From: Ahaetulla prasina
Taxonomy: Eukaryota; Chordata; Lepidosauria; Squamata; Colubridae
NCBI RefSeq assembly: GCF_028640845.1
Contig: NC_080542.1
Coordinates: 59,745,064-59,809,063 of the forward strand
Reading direction: 5' to 3'
Length of the DNA stretch: 64,000 bases
The translations under genes were made by a program, and so were the position numbers. The notes beneath the pieces were generated by a model. The model searched no databases and had not been told where the DNA came from. It worked only from the letters and a program-made list of their open reading frames with translations. Positions within the stretch are counted from its first letter, which is position 1. Each line of letters starts with the position of its first letter. Shown in pieces: positions 1-10,614 of this stretch.

Positions 1-384
1 AAGTGGTAAGAACAAGGAAGGAATGGGACAACTGGTCATGGCCACAGGGCCTTGACCACTTCATCCGGCCTCTCTGACCCAACTGTCCCTCTATGGGCAT
101 TTGCCCTGTCTGGCCCTCCACAGACACTTAACCATACCTCCCTACCCCAGGTGACCCACCACAGGCCTTCATCCATGGCTGACCCTCCGCCAATGCTATA
201 TCACCATGGCTACTACTCTCCAGGTTCACCCACGCTGTCTAATTGCACCATGGCATAAATCTGCACAACCTATTTCCCCATGAGATTATTAGCCCCACTT
301 GTGGTGTACCCGTTGGTGGAAGGTGGGGCTGGGGTGGCAGAGGGAACCCCAGCTGAGGATGCTTGCAGGGGGAAATGGTGGCAG
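1..384. other. No gene seen; start of GC-rich segment
   Basis: Moderately GC-rich sequence with no open frame that looks coding and no repeat family I recognise. It leads into the degenerate minisatellite that follows and may be part of the same repeat. Confidence 0.4.
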
Positions 385-950
385 GCAGAGTAGGGGTAGG
401 TGCTTGAGAAGAAGTGCCCATGTTACTGTGGCATCTATGGAGGTGCAAAGGGCACAGCCGCAGGCAATACAGGGGACAACAGTGAGTCCCTCAGCCTAGG
501 GTGCTTGTATGGGGTGGTGACTTCAGATGATTTGGGTGAGCACTTGCAGAGAAGTGACCACAAAATAATGGCCATTGTAGAGGTGCAGGGGGCATTTTTG
601 GCAGGTGGAATGGATGTGGGTGCTTGTGGAGGACTGCCTGTGGGATTGTGGCCTCTGTGGAAGTGCAGAGGGCATCAGAGGCACGAGGGATAGGTCAGCA
701 GTGGGTTCCTCAGCCTAGGGACATTTGCATGGGTTACTGGCAGGTAAGGCAGGCACTTATGGAAAAGGGCCTGTAGGATCATAGCCTCTGTGCAGTGCAG
801 GGGTGCTTGCCTGGGGCATCAATGGCAGGCAGGGTGGAAGCAGAACTCTCTGCCCAGGGGAGCTTACATGGAAGAGCCAGTGGGATCATGGTCTTTATGG
901 AGTGCAGGGGGGGGGAATCACAGCAGATGCAGTGGGGGTGGCAGATGGTA
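385..950. repeat. Degenerate GC-rich minisatellite
   Basis: A diverged tandem repeat with a higher-order period of about 220 bp and a sub-period near 110 bp. The phrase 'ggtgcttg' starts related blocks near 399 and 619. 'cctcagccta ggg' recurs near 490 and 709. A block reading roughly 'tgtggcctctgtggaggtgcag' recurs near 430, 570, 647, 787 and 890. Small open frames inside it differ between units, which argues against coding. The unit is read by eye and its edges are uncertain. Confidence 0.6.
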
Positions 951-1149
951 GAAGTTGTTCATCAAGCTAGAGGATTAGATTGCAGTGTGAATTGCATCAC
1001 TCTACAAATGTAACGTGAGATGCTACGAATAGATAAATTGGATAAATTAGTGAATTTCTGCTCATGGTTTTTTGTCCTAACATCAGTAGTTTTAGAGTTG
1101 ACCCAATCAACTAATGATAGTTTTCAAGTACTGGGAGATAGCTATCATA

Positions 1150-1600
1150 TTATTCCTAATTCTTCATTAGAAGCCAACATTTGTTAAAAACAAATCATGT
1201 CTGACAAATCTTAGCACCTTCTTTCACAAAGTGATTAAACTAGTGGATCAGGCAATTACTGTGGATTTCATTTATTTGGACTTCAGTAAGGCATTTGACA
1301 AAGTACACCACAGCCTACTTCTTGATAAGATAGACAGTACCATCATCAGATGAACCCACAATTGGTGATTAACTACAGTGTGTAGTCCTCAACGGAATTT
1401 TATCTACAGTACCTGGATGGAATCATCCAGAAGGATATCTCAAGATTCTGACTTGGGCCCAGTGTTCTTCAACATCTTCATCAATGATCTATTCCCTGAG
1501 GGGATAGACAGGGAACTCATCAAATGTGCAGAAACACCAAGTGTCAGGACTGCCATCCAGCTACACCAGCCATGCTTCATACAATGCCAGTCTGCCATAG
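1150..1600 (+). mobile_element. CR1 LINE fragment (reverse transcriptase core)
   Basis: The + strand translation contains the CR1 reverse-transcriptase phrase LDFSKAFDKVHHSLLLDKI near 1278-1335, followed by degenerate versions of the next conserved blocks to about 1530. Stops and frameshifts interrupt it. Both ends of the element are missing, so this is an old internal piece. Confidence 0.75.
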
Positions 1601-3080
1601 GCAATTGAGGGAGAGAGATGTGGGGAGGCAGAGGAGAGGCTGGGATGAGGGGAATTGAAACTACTCTTAGTGCTTTCCTGTGGGAGCTACTAGCCGTTCC
1701 AAGGTCATTGAATGGAATGTGAGACCCTCCAGCCTGCCAAGCCAGGGACAATTAGTTTGAATGTTATTTCACAATTTAAGATAATCAGGGGCAGGGTGGG
1801 GAGAAGGGAAAAGTTAACCAAATGCTTTGGGTGCAAAACTTCAGATCTACCTTTGCTACTCTGTAACTACTGGACTTTAGTAAAGTGTACTTTTGTTAAC
1901 AATGGGTTTGAGAGTCTTTCTTTTCTAACTGATCAAATTGGGATGGCTGACATTAAGCCGGATCTGCATTAACAATCTACCTGGAGACCCCAATTACCGT
2001 GGAGATTGTTCAAACATGTCTGTCAAATCTGCCATCATACTGTTTCAGCCTCACTTCATTTTGATAGCATCCTGCCATAAAAAGGGGGAGGGGAAATGAG
2101 CAGAATAAACACAAATGAAACATCAATTTCTGTAAAGATAGTTCATACAGGATATTCAGAAGATGACAACTTTGTATGTGATGTAGTTAAACAGATTGTC
2201 CCTATAATTTTACTCTCCATTTAAAAGCAATGAGACTTAGAAGTTAGCCTGAATTAAATCTTAGTTACATATTGTATATTCTTTTTTTTAAAAAAAAATC
2301 AAAACTGTTCAAGACAATGATTTAAAAAGTAATACATGCAGCATTTCAAAAAGAGGCTGCGTGTATTAGTTTTTAAATCATCATCTTAAACAATTTCGAT
2401 TTTTTTTTTTAGAAAAAACTTTTACACATCAAAAGTGACTTACATTTTAATTTCTACTTCTTTCTGGTTATTTTCATAAAGACATGTCTATAAATTTCTA
2501 AATGATTGTTTTAGATATATTTTTATTACTCTTCCCCATTTCATTTGTTATTACCAAGCAATAACTAGGGTATGGAATAAAATGAAATACAACTGGGTAT
2601 CCTCTGCATCCTGTGAAGCAGGTTTCAGTGAAATTGATCTTTTTTATAGAACTCACATGCTCCTTGGTTTCCAGCCTAATGCCTTAACCACAGATCAAAC
2701 TGATTCTCTGGGGGAATCTCAGGGATTAAGGGATTAAAAATATATTGGCTGAAAAATATTTTGTAATACAGGAAAACATAAGCCCCTCAATCATGGTAGA
2801 AACCTGGGTTGGACTCTTCTTCCACCTACTTGATAAGATACCACAATTGCTCTGTGGAGATGATTGCTGAAGGAAGGTAGGTAGCAACATCATAGATGTC
2901 CATTGAGTGGCACTGTCCCACCCACATCTTCAGAATCATTACTTCCACCTAGCTATAACACAGATCTATGAAGAAAGACAAAATAAGATAGGTAATGTCT
3001 CAAGTAGTACAACTTGACCATTACTACAAACTACCATGTGACAAGGATTCTAAAAGTACCTTTGTTTTAAAATAATCAAG
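1601..3080. other. AT-rich intron, no gene
   Basis: No exon-like frame with good splice sites and no recognisable element apart from the hairpin repeat listed separately at 2290-2410. The position inside STX17 (upstream of its 10528 exon) makes this intron. Confidence 0.5.
2290..2410. repeat. Inverted repeat, about 53-bp arms
   Basis: The left arm (about 2290-2342) ends in 'aatacatgcagc'. The right arm (about 2356-2410) begins with 'gctgcgtgtatt' and is its reverse complement with roughly 80-85 percent identity by eye, separated by a 13-base loop. The arms run from the loop into A and T tracts. The shape fits a short non-autonomous DNA transposon of the mariner type, such as those that give hairpin small RNAs, but no family is assigned. 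Confidence 0.65.
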
Positions 3081-3084
3081 ATCA

Positions 3085-3645
3085 CGTGAAGTGTTAATAC
3101 CACTTTATAATGCCTTGGTAAGGCCACACTTGGAATATTGCATTCAGTTTTGGTCACCACAATGTAAAAAAGATGTTGAGACTCTAGAAAGAGTGCAGAG
3201 AAATTAACAAAGATGATTAGGGGACTGGAGGCTAAAACATATGAAGAACGGTTGCAAGAACTCGGTATGCCTAGTTTAATGAAAAGAAGGACTAGGGGAG
3301 ACATGATAGCAATGTTCCAATATCTCAGGGATTGCCACAAAGAAGAGGGAGTCAAACTATTCTCCAAAGCACCTGAGGGTAGAACAAGAAGCAATGGGTG
3401 GAAACTAATCAAGGAGAGATGCAACTTAGAACTAAGGAGAAATTTCCTGACAGTTAGAACAATTAATCAGTGGAACAACTTGCATGCAGAAGTTGTAAAT
3501 GCTCCAACACTGGAATTTTTTATGAAAATGTTGGATAACCATTTGTCTGAAATGGTGTAGAGTTTCCTGCCTGGGCAGGAGGTTGGACTAGAAGACCTCC
3601 AAGGTCCCTTCCAACTCTGTTATTATTATTATTATATTTATTATA
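3085..3645 (+). mobile_element. CR1 LINE 3' end
   Basis: Encodes the CR1 C-terminal reverse-transcriptase signature ([14 protein letters not shown], then RVQR, then YEERLQELGMPSL) followed by the short 3' region and a TTATTA tail at 3620-3640. The frame 3213-3560 is the surviving end of ORF2. It is 5'-truncated, as is usual for CR1. Confidence 0.9.
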
Positions 3646-3666
3646 GCTTAATTTATTTGTATACTA

Positions 3667-3800
3667 CCGTGTTTCCTCAAAATAAGACCTTGTCTTATAT
3701 TTTTTTGAACCCTGAAATAAGCGCTTGGCCTTATTATCATGCAATCAAAAGCCTGATTGGGCTTATTATCAGGGGATGTCTTATTTTGGGGGAAACAGGG
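3667..3800. mobile_element. Short palindromic DNA transposon (MITE)
   Basis: A 134-bp unit whose left end 'ccgtgtttcctcaaaataag' matches, inverted, the right end 'cttattttgggggaaacagg'. Internal text is also partly palindromic ('aagcctgattgggctt'). The superfamily is not assigned and no clear target duplication is seen. Confidence 0.7.
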
Positions 3801-4404
3801 ATTAAGTCTTTTTGAGGAAATTATTATCCTGAAAAACAAGATATGAAAATGTTAGCTTCTTTTTAATTCTTTCTAATTTAGAAGACATCGAGAAAAGCTT
3901 AAGAAAAATTGGTATGAGAATTATCTTCAGCAGTTCAGGTTATTGGCATCTTAGAAAACATGCCAATTTTTTGTTGCTGAACATTTTGATACTTCAATAG
4001 ATTTCAAGCAGTCTCAGAAGGTCTCAACAAATATGAATGCTTTTTAACATATTGCAACTTATTAATTGTTGAGATGCTTATCATTTATCTCATATATTAC
4101 CTCCATTTGCATAACCAACTTCTTCCCCTTTTCTGTCCCCCCCCTTACAACTTAAACTGTATACCAGTTTAACCACTCTGTGCATCTGATAGTCGGAGTT
4201 TCCAATGGGAAGTCAACTCCTAAAAACATGCCTATGGTTTTGCTGTCTTCAAATTTTTATACAATAGTATAAAAGATTGATTATGAAGCAAGATCATAAT
4301 CAAACCTTTATTATAGCTGTTGGGCTGGAGAGAATCAAGAATTGTTTTAACAGGGATAATGGAGATTTCATTCAAGAATTAAAGATCAGCTGCTGAAGAA
4401 CTGT

Positions 4405-4850
4405 CAATCAATCAGAATAGAGCTGGAAGGGACCTTGTCCAATGGTTTGCTCAGCAGGAAACCTTATACCATTTCAGATAGTTGGTTGTCCAGTCTTTTC
4501 TTAAAAAGTCTCCGGTGATGAAGCACCCACAACTTCTGAAGGCAAGCTGTTCCACTGGTTAATTGTCCTCACTGTTAGGAAGTTTCTCCTTAATTCCAGG
4601 TTGCTTCTCTCTTTGATTAGTTTCCATCCATTGTTTCTTGTCCTGCCCTCTGGTGCTTTGGAAAATAAATTGACCCTCTTTTCTTTGTGGCCACCTCTCA
4701 AATATTGGAATCTTGCTATCATGTCACCCCTAATCCTTCTTTTCTCTAGACTGGCCATACCCAATTCCTGCAACCATTCTTTATATGTTTTTGTCTCAAG
4801 GCTCTTGATCATCTTAGTTGCTCTTCTTTGTCCTTTTTTACACTTTGCAC
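4405..4850 (-). mobile_element. CR1 LINE 3' end, reverse
   Basis: Reverse complement of the same CR1 C-terminal region seen at 3085-3645. The - strand frame 4812-4501 encodes KSLETKTYKEWLQELGMASL and the following CR1 end blocks. It is 5'-truncated and decayed. Confidence 0.88.
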
Positions 4851-5520
4851 TTAGGTTTCTTGAAACATGTCACAAGATTGTGGCCTGTCATAAAAGAGAG
4901 TGTAGTTCACTGTTGAACTGTGGAGCCTTTGGTGCTCTCTGAAGGTTGCTTGCTTATAAACATTCATAACTAACTAGGTACATCGTTATTGCTGCATTTA
5001 TTTCCCACCCTGCCCAATTCCACACTTTTAAAGCCACCAACATTTATTTCCACAGCATGTGTGCTTATTAATCAAGGATTTGCTGGATTTAGTCAAGTCC
5101 AATCATGTTTATTAACTGCTATCAAATACCATGGTTACCAACTAAACCAATGCATAAACTAGAGGAGATTTATTGAAGTATCTTTAGGGAATGGGTAGCC
5201 AGGAGCAAATTACGATTTCTCCTTATTGGCACTTTATATTATCTAGAGTGCTAATTTAAAACATACATGATAGATATATCTTCAGATAAAAGCATTTTGT
5301 TATCATTCATGATTCAAATAGAAACCCCCAATAGTTGTCTTGCACCCTACCTTTCTAAACAATACTCTATAGCAGTCAAAAATTAAACTTAAAAATTAAC
5401 AAAATCATTTCTAACAGTGGAAAAAAACCTTAATTTGTTCGGTTGTTTGACTTTCTCAGTACCATGAAAACTGACATTAAACTATGATACTGTTGTCATT
5501 ACATGGGAGGATGAAACTCA
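4851..5520. other. AT-rich intron, no gene
   Basis: Nothing recognised on either strand. Confidence 0.4.
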
Positions 5521-5524
5521 TGAC

Positions 5525-5640
5525 TGGAGTGTAGTGCTGGAAGGATATAAACTGTTCAAAAAGATCAGAGCTAACAAAGGAGTGGATGGAGTTGCATTAT
5601 ACTTAAGAAGTCATTACATCATTGTCATCCATTCAGCTAT
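5525..5640 (+). mobile_element. CR1 endonuclease fragment
   Basis: The + frame reads LEGYKLFKKIRANKGVDGVA and then LYLRSHYI, matching the CR1 endonuclease block that precedes the SDH region. Only about 35 codons survive. Confidence 0.6.
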
Positions 5641-5889
5641 GTCTGACCTTCACCCACTCTATGGATCAGCACTCTCCATGTCCCTCTGTCTCAAGCTGCC
5701 TCCTTCAGATCTGCCAAGCTCAGTTTATAGTGTCCAGCTGGCAGTTACTAGAGTGGCCCTTATCCTTTTTCCACTGATTACACCCAGCATGATTGACTTT
5801 TCGAGGGAGTCAGCTCTCATGTCATGATCAAAGTATGACAAATAGATCTCTGTTTAGACATCTTAGATTTAAGTAATATTTTTGGTGAG

Positions 5890-7765
5890 GTTCAGGCTAG
5901 AACTTCTTGGTTTATTGTTTTTGCAGTCCATGGGATGTGTAATAGTTGCCTCCAACACCAGTTCAAGGGTGTCCACTCTTCTCCTGTCTGCCTTTTTCAG
6001 AGTCCAAGTTTCACAGCCATAAGTAGCAATTGGAAAAATTATTGCATTAACTAATCTGCATTTGATTGTGAGGCTGGTGTTTTTACTCTTTCAGATGTTA
6101 TTCATGTGGATCTTATACCTGCTAAACGTTGCAGTTCTTCCAAGTGCTATATGCTTTCTGATCTCAGGCTGCAGTCACTACTTTGGTCGATTTGATAGGT
6201 CAGGAAGATGAATTCCTTTATTGTTTTGTTGGTCTGATTGTCAATCTGCACTCTGACCTTTGTGTTCTCTGCAGTTATCATTATCTTTGATTTCCTGATG
6301 GTAAGGTGCAGTCTAAACTTTTTTCATTCATCTTTAATTTTCAGGATTAGCCACTCCAGATCTTCCAGATTTTCCTTGCTTTCTGTGAACAATGTTGATC
6401 ATCTGCATATTGGAGATCGTTGCTATTCCTACCACTAATTTTACCCCAAAAGTAGCTTCTCCCAAATGTGCATTTCTAATAATTATTTCTGTGTACACAT
6501 TGAAAAGTATAGGTGGCAGGATGAAACCTCACCAAGTGCCTTTTTCAATTTTGATCTTTTTTGTATCTCCATATTCAGTTCTTAAATGTCTGCCTGAGCA
6601 AAGTATGACTGAATGAGCTGGATGTGGTGTGTTGATATTCCCAGTTCTTTGAGGAAGTTCCAGAGCTTCCAGAGAGTCATGGTCAATAGAGTTGATGGCT
6701 TTTGTATAGTCAATGAAGCACATGTAGAAGAGTTTTTGATATTTCTTTGTTCTTTCCAATGAAGATCATCCAATGTAGATTGGCAATATGATAATACATT
6801 CCTCTTTGTTTTTGAAATCCTGTTTGTATAGGTAGTTCTCTGTTGGCAGTTGGATTCAATTGTTGGTGCATTATCTTCAAGAGAAATTTTCTCATGTGCA
6901 ATAACAAGGCTAAGTTTCGGTGACTGGAACAGTCATTCATATCACCTTTCTTTGGTATTAGGATATTGACCTTTTTCATTTCTTTTGGCCACTGACCAGA
7001 ATTCCATACACTTTGGCAAAGCACTGACAGTGCTTTTGTTGGCAGTGGTCTCAGCAACTCCGCAGGAATTCCATCAACTCCTGGGGTTTTTCAGTTAGGC
7101 AAGTAGTTGAGTGCCCATACTACCTCCTCTTGTAGGATATCTCATTCAATTCTTCCTGCAAGGATGGAACTTTTCCATTTCTTTTGGAATAATATGTAGT
7201 CAATTTGGTTTCAATATTCTCCATTTGGTAAAGTCCAGATATATATTCACTGCTTGGGTGTTCAAGGCACATGTTCATTATGCTTAGCTGTTGCTCATGG
7301 CCTAGCTGAATCAGTTCTCCTGCTTTGTTTCGTTCACCAAACTTGCCTGTGATCCCTGTTCATTGAAATCCCCAATAACACAGATAGTGTCTTTATTGTT
7401 TGTTTCAGAGTTTCCTGAATTTCAGTGTAGTATTTTTTATGTTCTCTACTGAGTTCACAGTGGGAATATAAACTTGCAGAAGTGTCATGTTGCAAGGTTT
7501 TCCATTGATACTTATTGGCATTATCCTGTCATTGATTGTTCAAAATCTATGGTTTCTATGGTTCTGTCCACTTTTTTATGCAGTATGAAACCCACTCCTC
7601 TTCTTCTGATGGCATCATTGCCAGAGTGATATATGATATGACATCAGAGTTGAAAAAACCACAGTGAGTCCAATGAACTTCACTGCTGCTTCGTATATAA
7701 ATGTTGAGCCTATTCAGTTCATTCTTAACAAAGTTCAAATTTATTAGGTTTACTGACATGCTATG
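5890..7765 (-). mobile_element. RTE/Bov-B-type LINE, reverse, decayed
   Basis: - strand frames give reverse-transcriptase blocks in the correct order but broken by frameshifts: ILIPKKGDMNDCSSHRNLAL (about 6980-6910), ELPIQTGFQKQRG, then YMCFIDYTKAINSIDHDSL (about 6730-6665), then TEYGDTKKIKIEKGT (about 6575-6530). These match RTE-clade ORF2 (the Bov-B type common in squamates). About 1.9 kb of a roughly 3-kb element is visible. Confidence 0.75.
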
Positions 7766-8194
7766 TTCCTAATTTGAAGATTTTTGAATATGGAGACATT
7801 TCTTTTCATCAATAGCTGGGGGTGTGTGCATAAGTATTTACCCTATCTATATCAATACATCACAGTAGTAATGGGGTTTTTTAAGTATCCTGACAACAAC
7901 TGGGAGACAAACTCTACACCAAGTGGGAGATCAAACAGATTCCTGATGAGCCTAGCTGACAATTTTGTTATCCAAAAAGTAAATGAGGGAACTAGAGAGT
8001 CACTTATTCTGAAGTTAATTTTTATTGAAAAATGATGAAAGGATTGACGGAGTTGAAGTTGCAGAACTTTGGGGAAGAATGACCATGTCATACTGTAATT
8101 CTATATAATACAGACAAAAGCAACAGAACAAAATAAAACTAGTGTCTTAAACATTAAGAGAGCTGATTTCAACAAATGTAGAGAGCGCCTCAGA

Positions 8195-8227
<33 letters not shown>

Positions 8228-8228
8228 T
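8195..8228. repeat. (ATT)n microsatellite
   Basis: Uninterrupted TTA/ATT trinucleotide run next to a LINE-type 3' tail in reverse orientation. Confidence 0.95.
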
Positions 8229-9060
8229 ATTAAATTTTTATACCGCCCTTCTCCCGAAGGACTCAGGGCAGTGTAAAGCCAAGGATAAAAAACAAAATAT
8301 ATACAATTAAGATTCCATGGATGAAACTCTTTTTTTTTTTTTTAAAGTAATAATTCAATCTTCAATTAAACAGTGTGTTGTCTGGGTACAAATATCTTTG
8401 TAAAATAATAATCAAAATTAATATTCATTACATTAACATTGATTCTATAATATTAAAAAGATAATATTAAACATAATAATCATGATATTTGCTTCTCTCT
8501 CTTAACATATCTTCTTTATTTCACTAATCTTTTTCTTTCCCTATTTCCCTGTTTCTAACTTCTGTTTTTGTTAAGCATTGATAAAATAAATTCCATGTCA
8601 TATAATATTCAGTTTGTTCTTTTTCCTTAATTGCTAGTGTTAGTCTATTAATTTCTGCACATTCTAATATTTTCCTGATCACTGATCCTGATCCTCATCT
8701 CTTCACTTTTCCAGTTTTGTGCAAATATGATTCTAGCTGCAGTTAGTATATGGATAATTAGATATGTATTCCCCTTACTATATTTTTCAGGTAAAATTCC
8801 CAACAAAAATATTTCTGGCTTTAAATCAATATGCTGCTTTATCATTTTTTCCACCCACGTATGTATTTTTGTTCAATATTTTTTTGCGTTTGAGCATGTC
8901 TACCACATATGATAATATGACCCAGGTATCTGGTGGCATTTCCAGCATTTAGCCAACTTATCTTTAAACACCTTTGCCAACCTTCAATGGATGAAACTCT
9001 TAAAGGGGAAAACAATTCAAAAAGCTTAGGAAATTCTGAAATTAAAGCCCAGTCCACCAC
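8229..9060 (-). mobile_element. LINE-type 3' tail interrupted by an L1
   Basis: The segment 8229-8316 ('ataccgcccttctcccgaag' then 'gactcagggcagtg') and the segment 9001-9060 are the two halves of one repeat split by the L1 at 8331-8986. The family is not certain; the tail resembles that carried by the squamate SINEs elsewhere in the window. Confidence 0.5.
8331..8986 (-). mobile_element. 5'-truncated L1 with perfect 14-bp TSD
   Basis: A poly(T) start at 8331 is the reverse of an L1 poly(A) tail. The - strand frame 8854-8648 includes LGILPEKYSKGNTYLIIHIL followed by TAARIIFAQNWK, which fits the ORF2 C-terminus of L1. The element is flanked by the direct repeat 'atggatgaaactct' at 8317-8330 and 8987-9000. 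Length is 656 bp, a typical 5'-truncated insertion by target-primed reverse transcription. Confidence 0.88.
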
Positions 9061-9074
9061 AATACCATTTTAAA

Positions 9075-9725
9075 AAAAGAAAAAAACAAGAATTCCAAGA
9101 AGAATCAACATGGCTGCATAAAGACAAAAAGGATAAGTATAAAAGCTGGAAAGAGAAACACATAACTAAGGTAGTTTACCAGTATATAGGCCAAACCTGC
9201 AAAGATGAAATCAAGAAGCTAAAACTCAGAATGAATTAAGATTTGTAACAAATGTTTAAAAAAACTTTTTAAAAATTATTTCAAAATTTAAAAACAAGAA
9301 AAAAATTAGGGAAATAATTGGAAGGGGGGTGGCAAGGAAGTGATAGGCAGCAGGGAGAAAGGAGGACTGTTTAATTCATTTTTTGCATCTATCTTCACAC
9401 AAAAGGAAAAAAATAGCCATTTTATAATGCCTTGGTAGGACCACACTTGGGTTATTGCATCCAGTTTTGATCAGCACAATATAAAAAGATGTTGAGACTT
9501 GCAGTCAGGACAAGAACCAATCTAGAAATGAGAAATTTCTTGACAGTAGGAACAATTAATCAGTGGAATGGTTTGCCTTCAGAAATTGTATGTGCTCTAT
9601 CACTGGAGGTTTTTAAAAAGAAATTGGACAGCAATTTGTCTGACATGGTATAGTGTCTCTTGTTTGAGCAGTGGATTGGACTAGAAAATCTCCTATGTCT
9701 CTTCCAATTCTGTCATCTGTTAAAT
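9075..9725 (+). mobile_element. CR1 LINE, internally deleted
   Basis: 9075-9415 matches the CR1 ORF2 linker between endonuclease and reverse transcriptase (KSWKEKHITKVVYQYIGQTC). At about 9421 it jumps directly to the C-terminal RT region ('ataatgccttggtaggacca') and ends near 9725. Several hundred bases of RT are missing between the two parts. Confidence 0.75.
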
Positions 9726-10527
9726 AAAGATCCATATTTTTTTTAAAAAATATTCTCTTTATAATAATTCTTACTTTTATATGATAAAATTACCGCATAC
9801 ATTTTTTAAAAAATGGAAGACTATTGCCTGATAAAAATTAAATTAATGTAGCCAATAAAAATGATAGCTCAAGTTGGTTTTTATGGATACTATCTTAGGA
9901 TTCATAATGCAATTAATGAATGAGGGGGGGGAAACCCTGAAAACTGAATAGTAGGAAGATTTAACCACACAATTAGTAGAACATGATTTATATAAGGATC
10001 CATAATTGTCACTAGAAATGAAAAATTGTGAGTTTAAGAGTAAAGATATACAAAATGTTCTATATTTGGTCCATCTAACTCTGGAATATTCTATTTTCCG
10101 TCAAAACAGACTAGCCTGGGGAAGGACCATGTATTTGTGAAAGTCGATTATCTAGACACAGAGTGATTATAGCATTCTAACATCATATCTTTTTCCCTTT
10201 TCCTTTGGTTTGTAAACTCACTTATTCATATATCGTTTAGATTGAATAATATGGTTTAACAGTCATTTTCTTTAACTTTCAATCATCTCCCACATAACAC
10301 TGCCCTATTTTATTGCCTAATAGTTAAATTTATCCCTCTGTGCAATTTTCTGCTTTCAGTACAGCTAATCAGAAGCTATTAATGAACTGCCATTAAGGCT
10401 GCCCGGCTGCAGAGAGTAGCAGATGAAAGCTTCTGTGGGAGCCTGATTTACAGACATTAAAATGGTATGTATTGGCTTACTGCTGCTTCCCAGTGGGAAA
10501 CCTCACTTGTAATTCCTTTGCATTCAG
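9726..10527. other. STX17 intron, unique AT-rich sequence
   Basis: No repeat family recognised. The last 130 bases carry the polypyrimidine-poor but usable acceptor of the STX17 exon, ending in 'cattcag'. Confidence 0.5.
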
Positions 10528-10614
10528 ACTCAGCAGGAGAAGATTGACAGGACTGAAGATCATGTCAACAGAGCTGCTGTGAATGTTGAAGAGGAAACCA
10601 AAAACTTGGGGAAG
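10528..10614 (+). CDS. STX17: Syntaxin 17 exon (second half of SNARE motif)
   Basis: Syntaxin 17 is the Qa-SNARE that is recruited to completed autophagosomes and drives fusion with lysosomes together with SNAP29 and VAMP8. This 87-bp, phase-0 exon encodes 29 residues, TQQEKIDRTEDHVNRAAVNV then EEETKNLGK. From memory of the human protein, about 24 of 29 positions match the SNARE C-terminal half (SQQEKID...HVN.AAVNVEE.TKNLGK). The first Q (codon 10531-10533) aligns with the ionic zero-layer glutamine. It is flanked by an acceptor 'cattcag' and a donor 'gtagga'. Upstream exons (N-terminal helices, first half of SNARE) lie before position 1. The downstream exon with the two glycine-rich membrane segments was not found before ERP44. 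The strand and order match the human convergent STX17-ERP44 arrangement. A processed pseudogene is excluded by the intron flanks. Confidence 0.93.

Noticed and set aside
3600..3640. Possible CRISPR-like or short tandem array
   Set aside because: Simple ATT tail of a CR1 LINE; no CRISPR arrays or prokaryotic features exist in the window.
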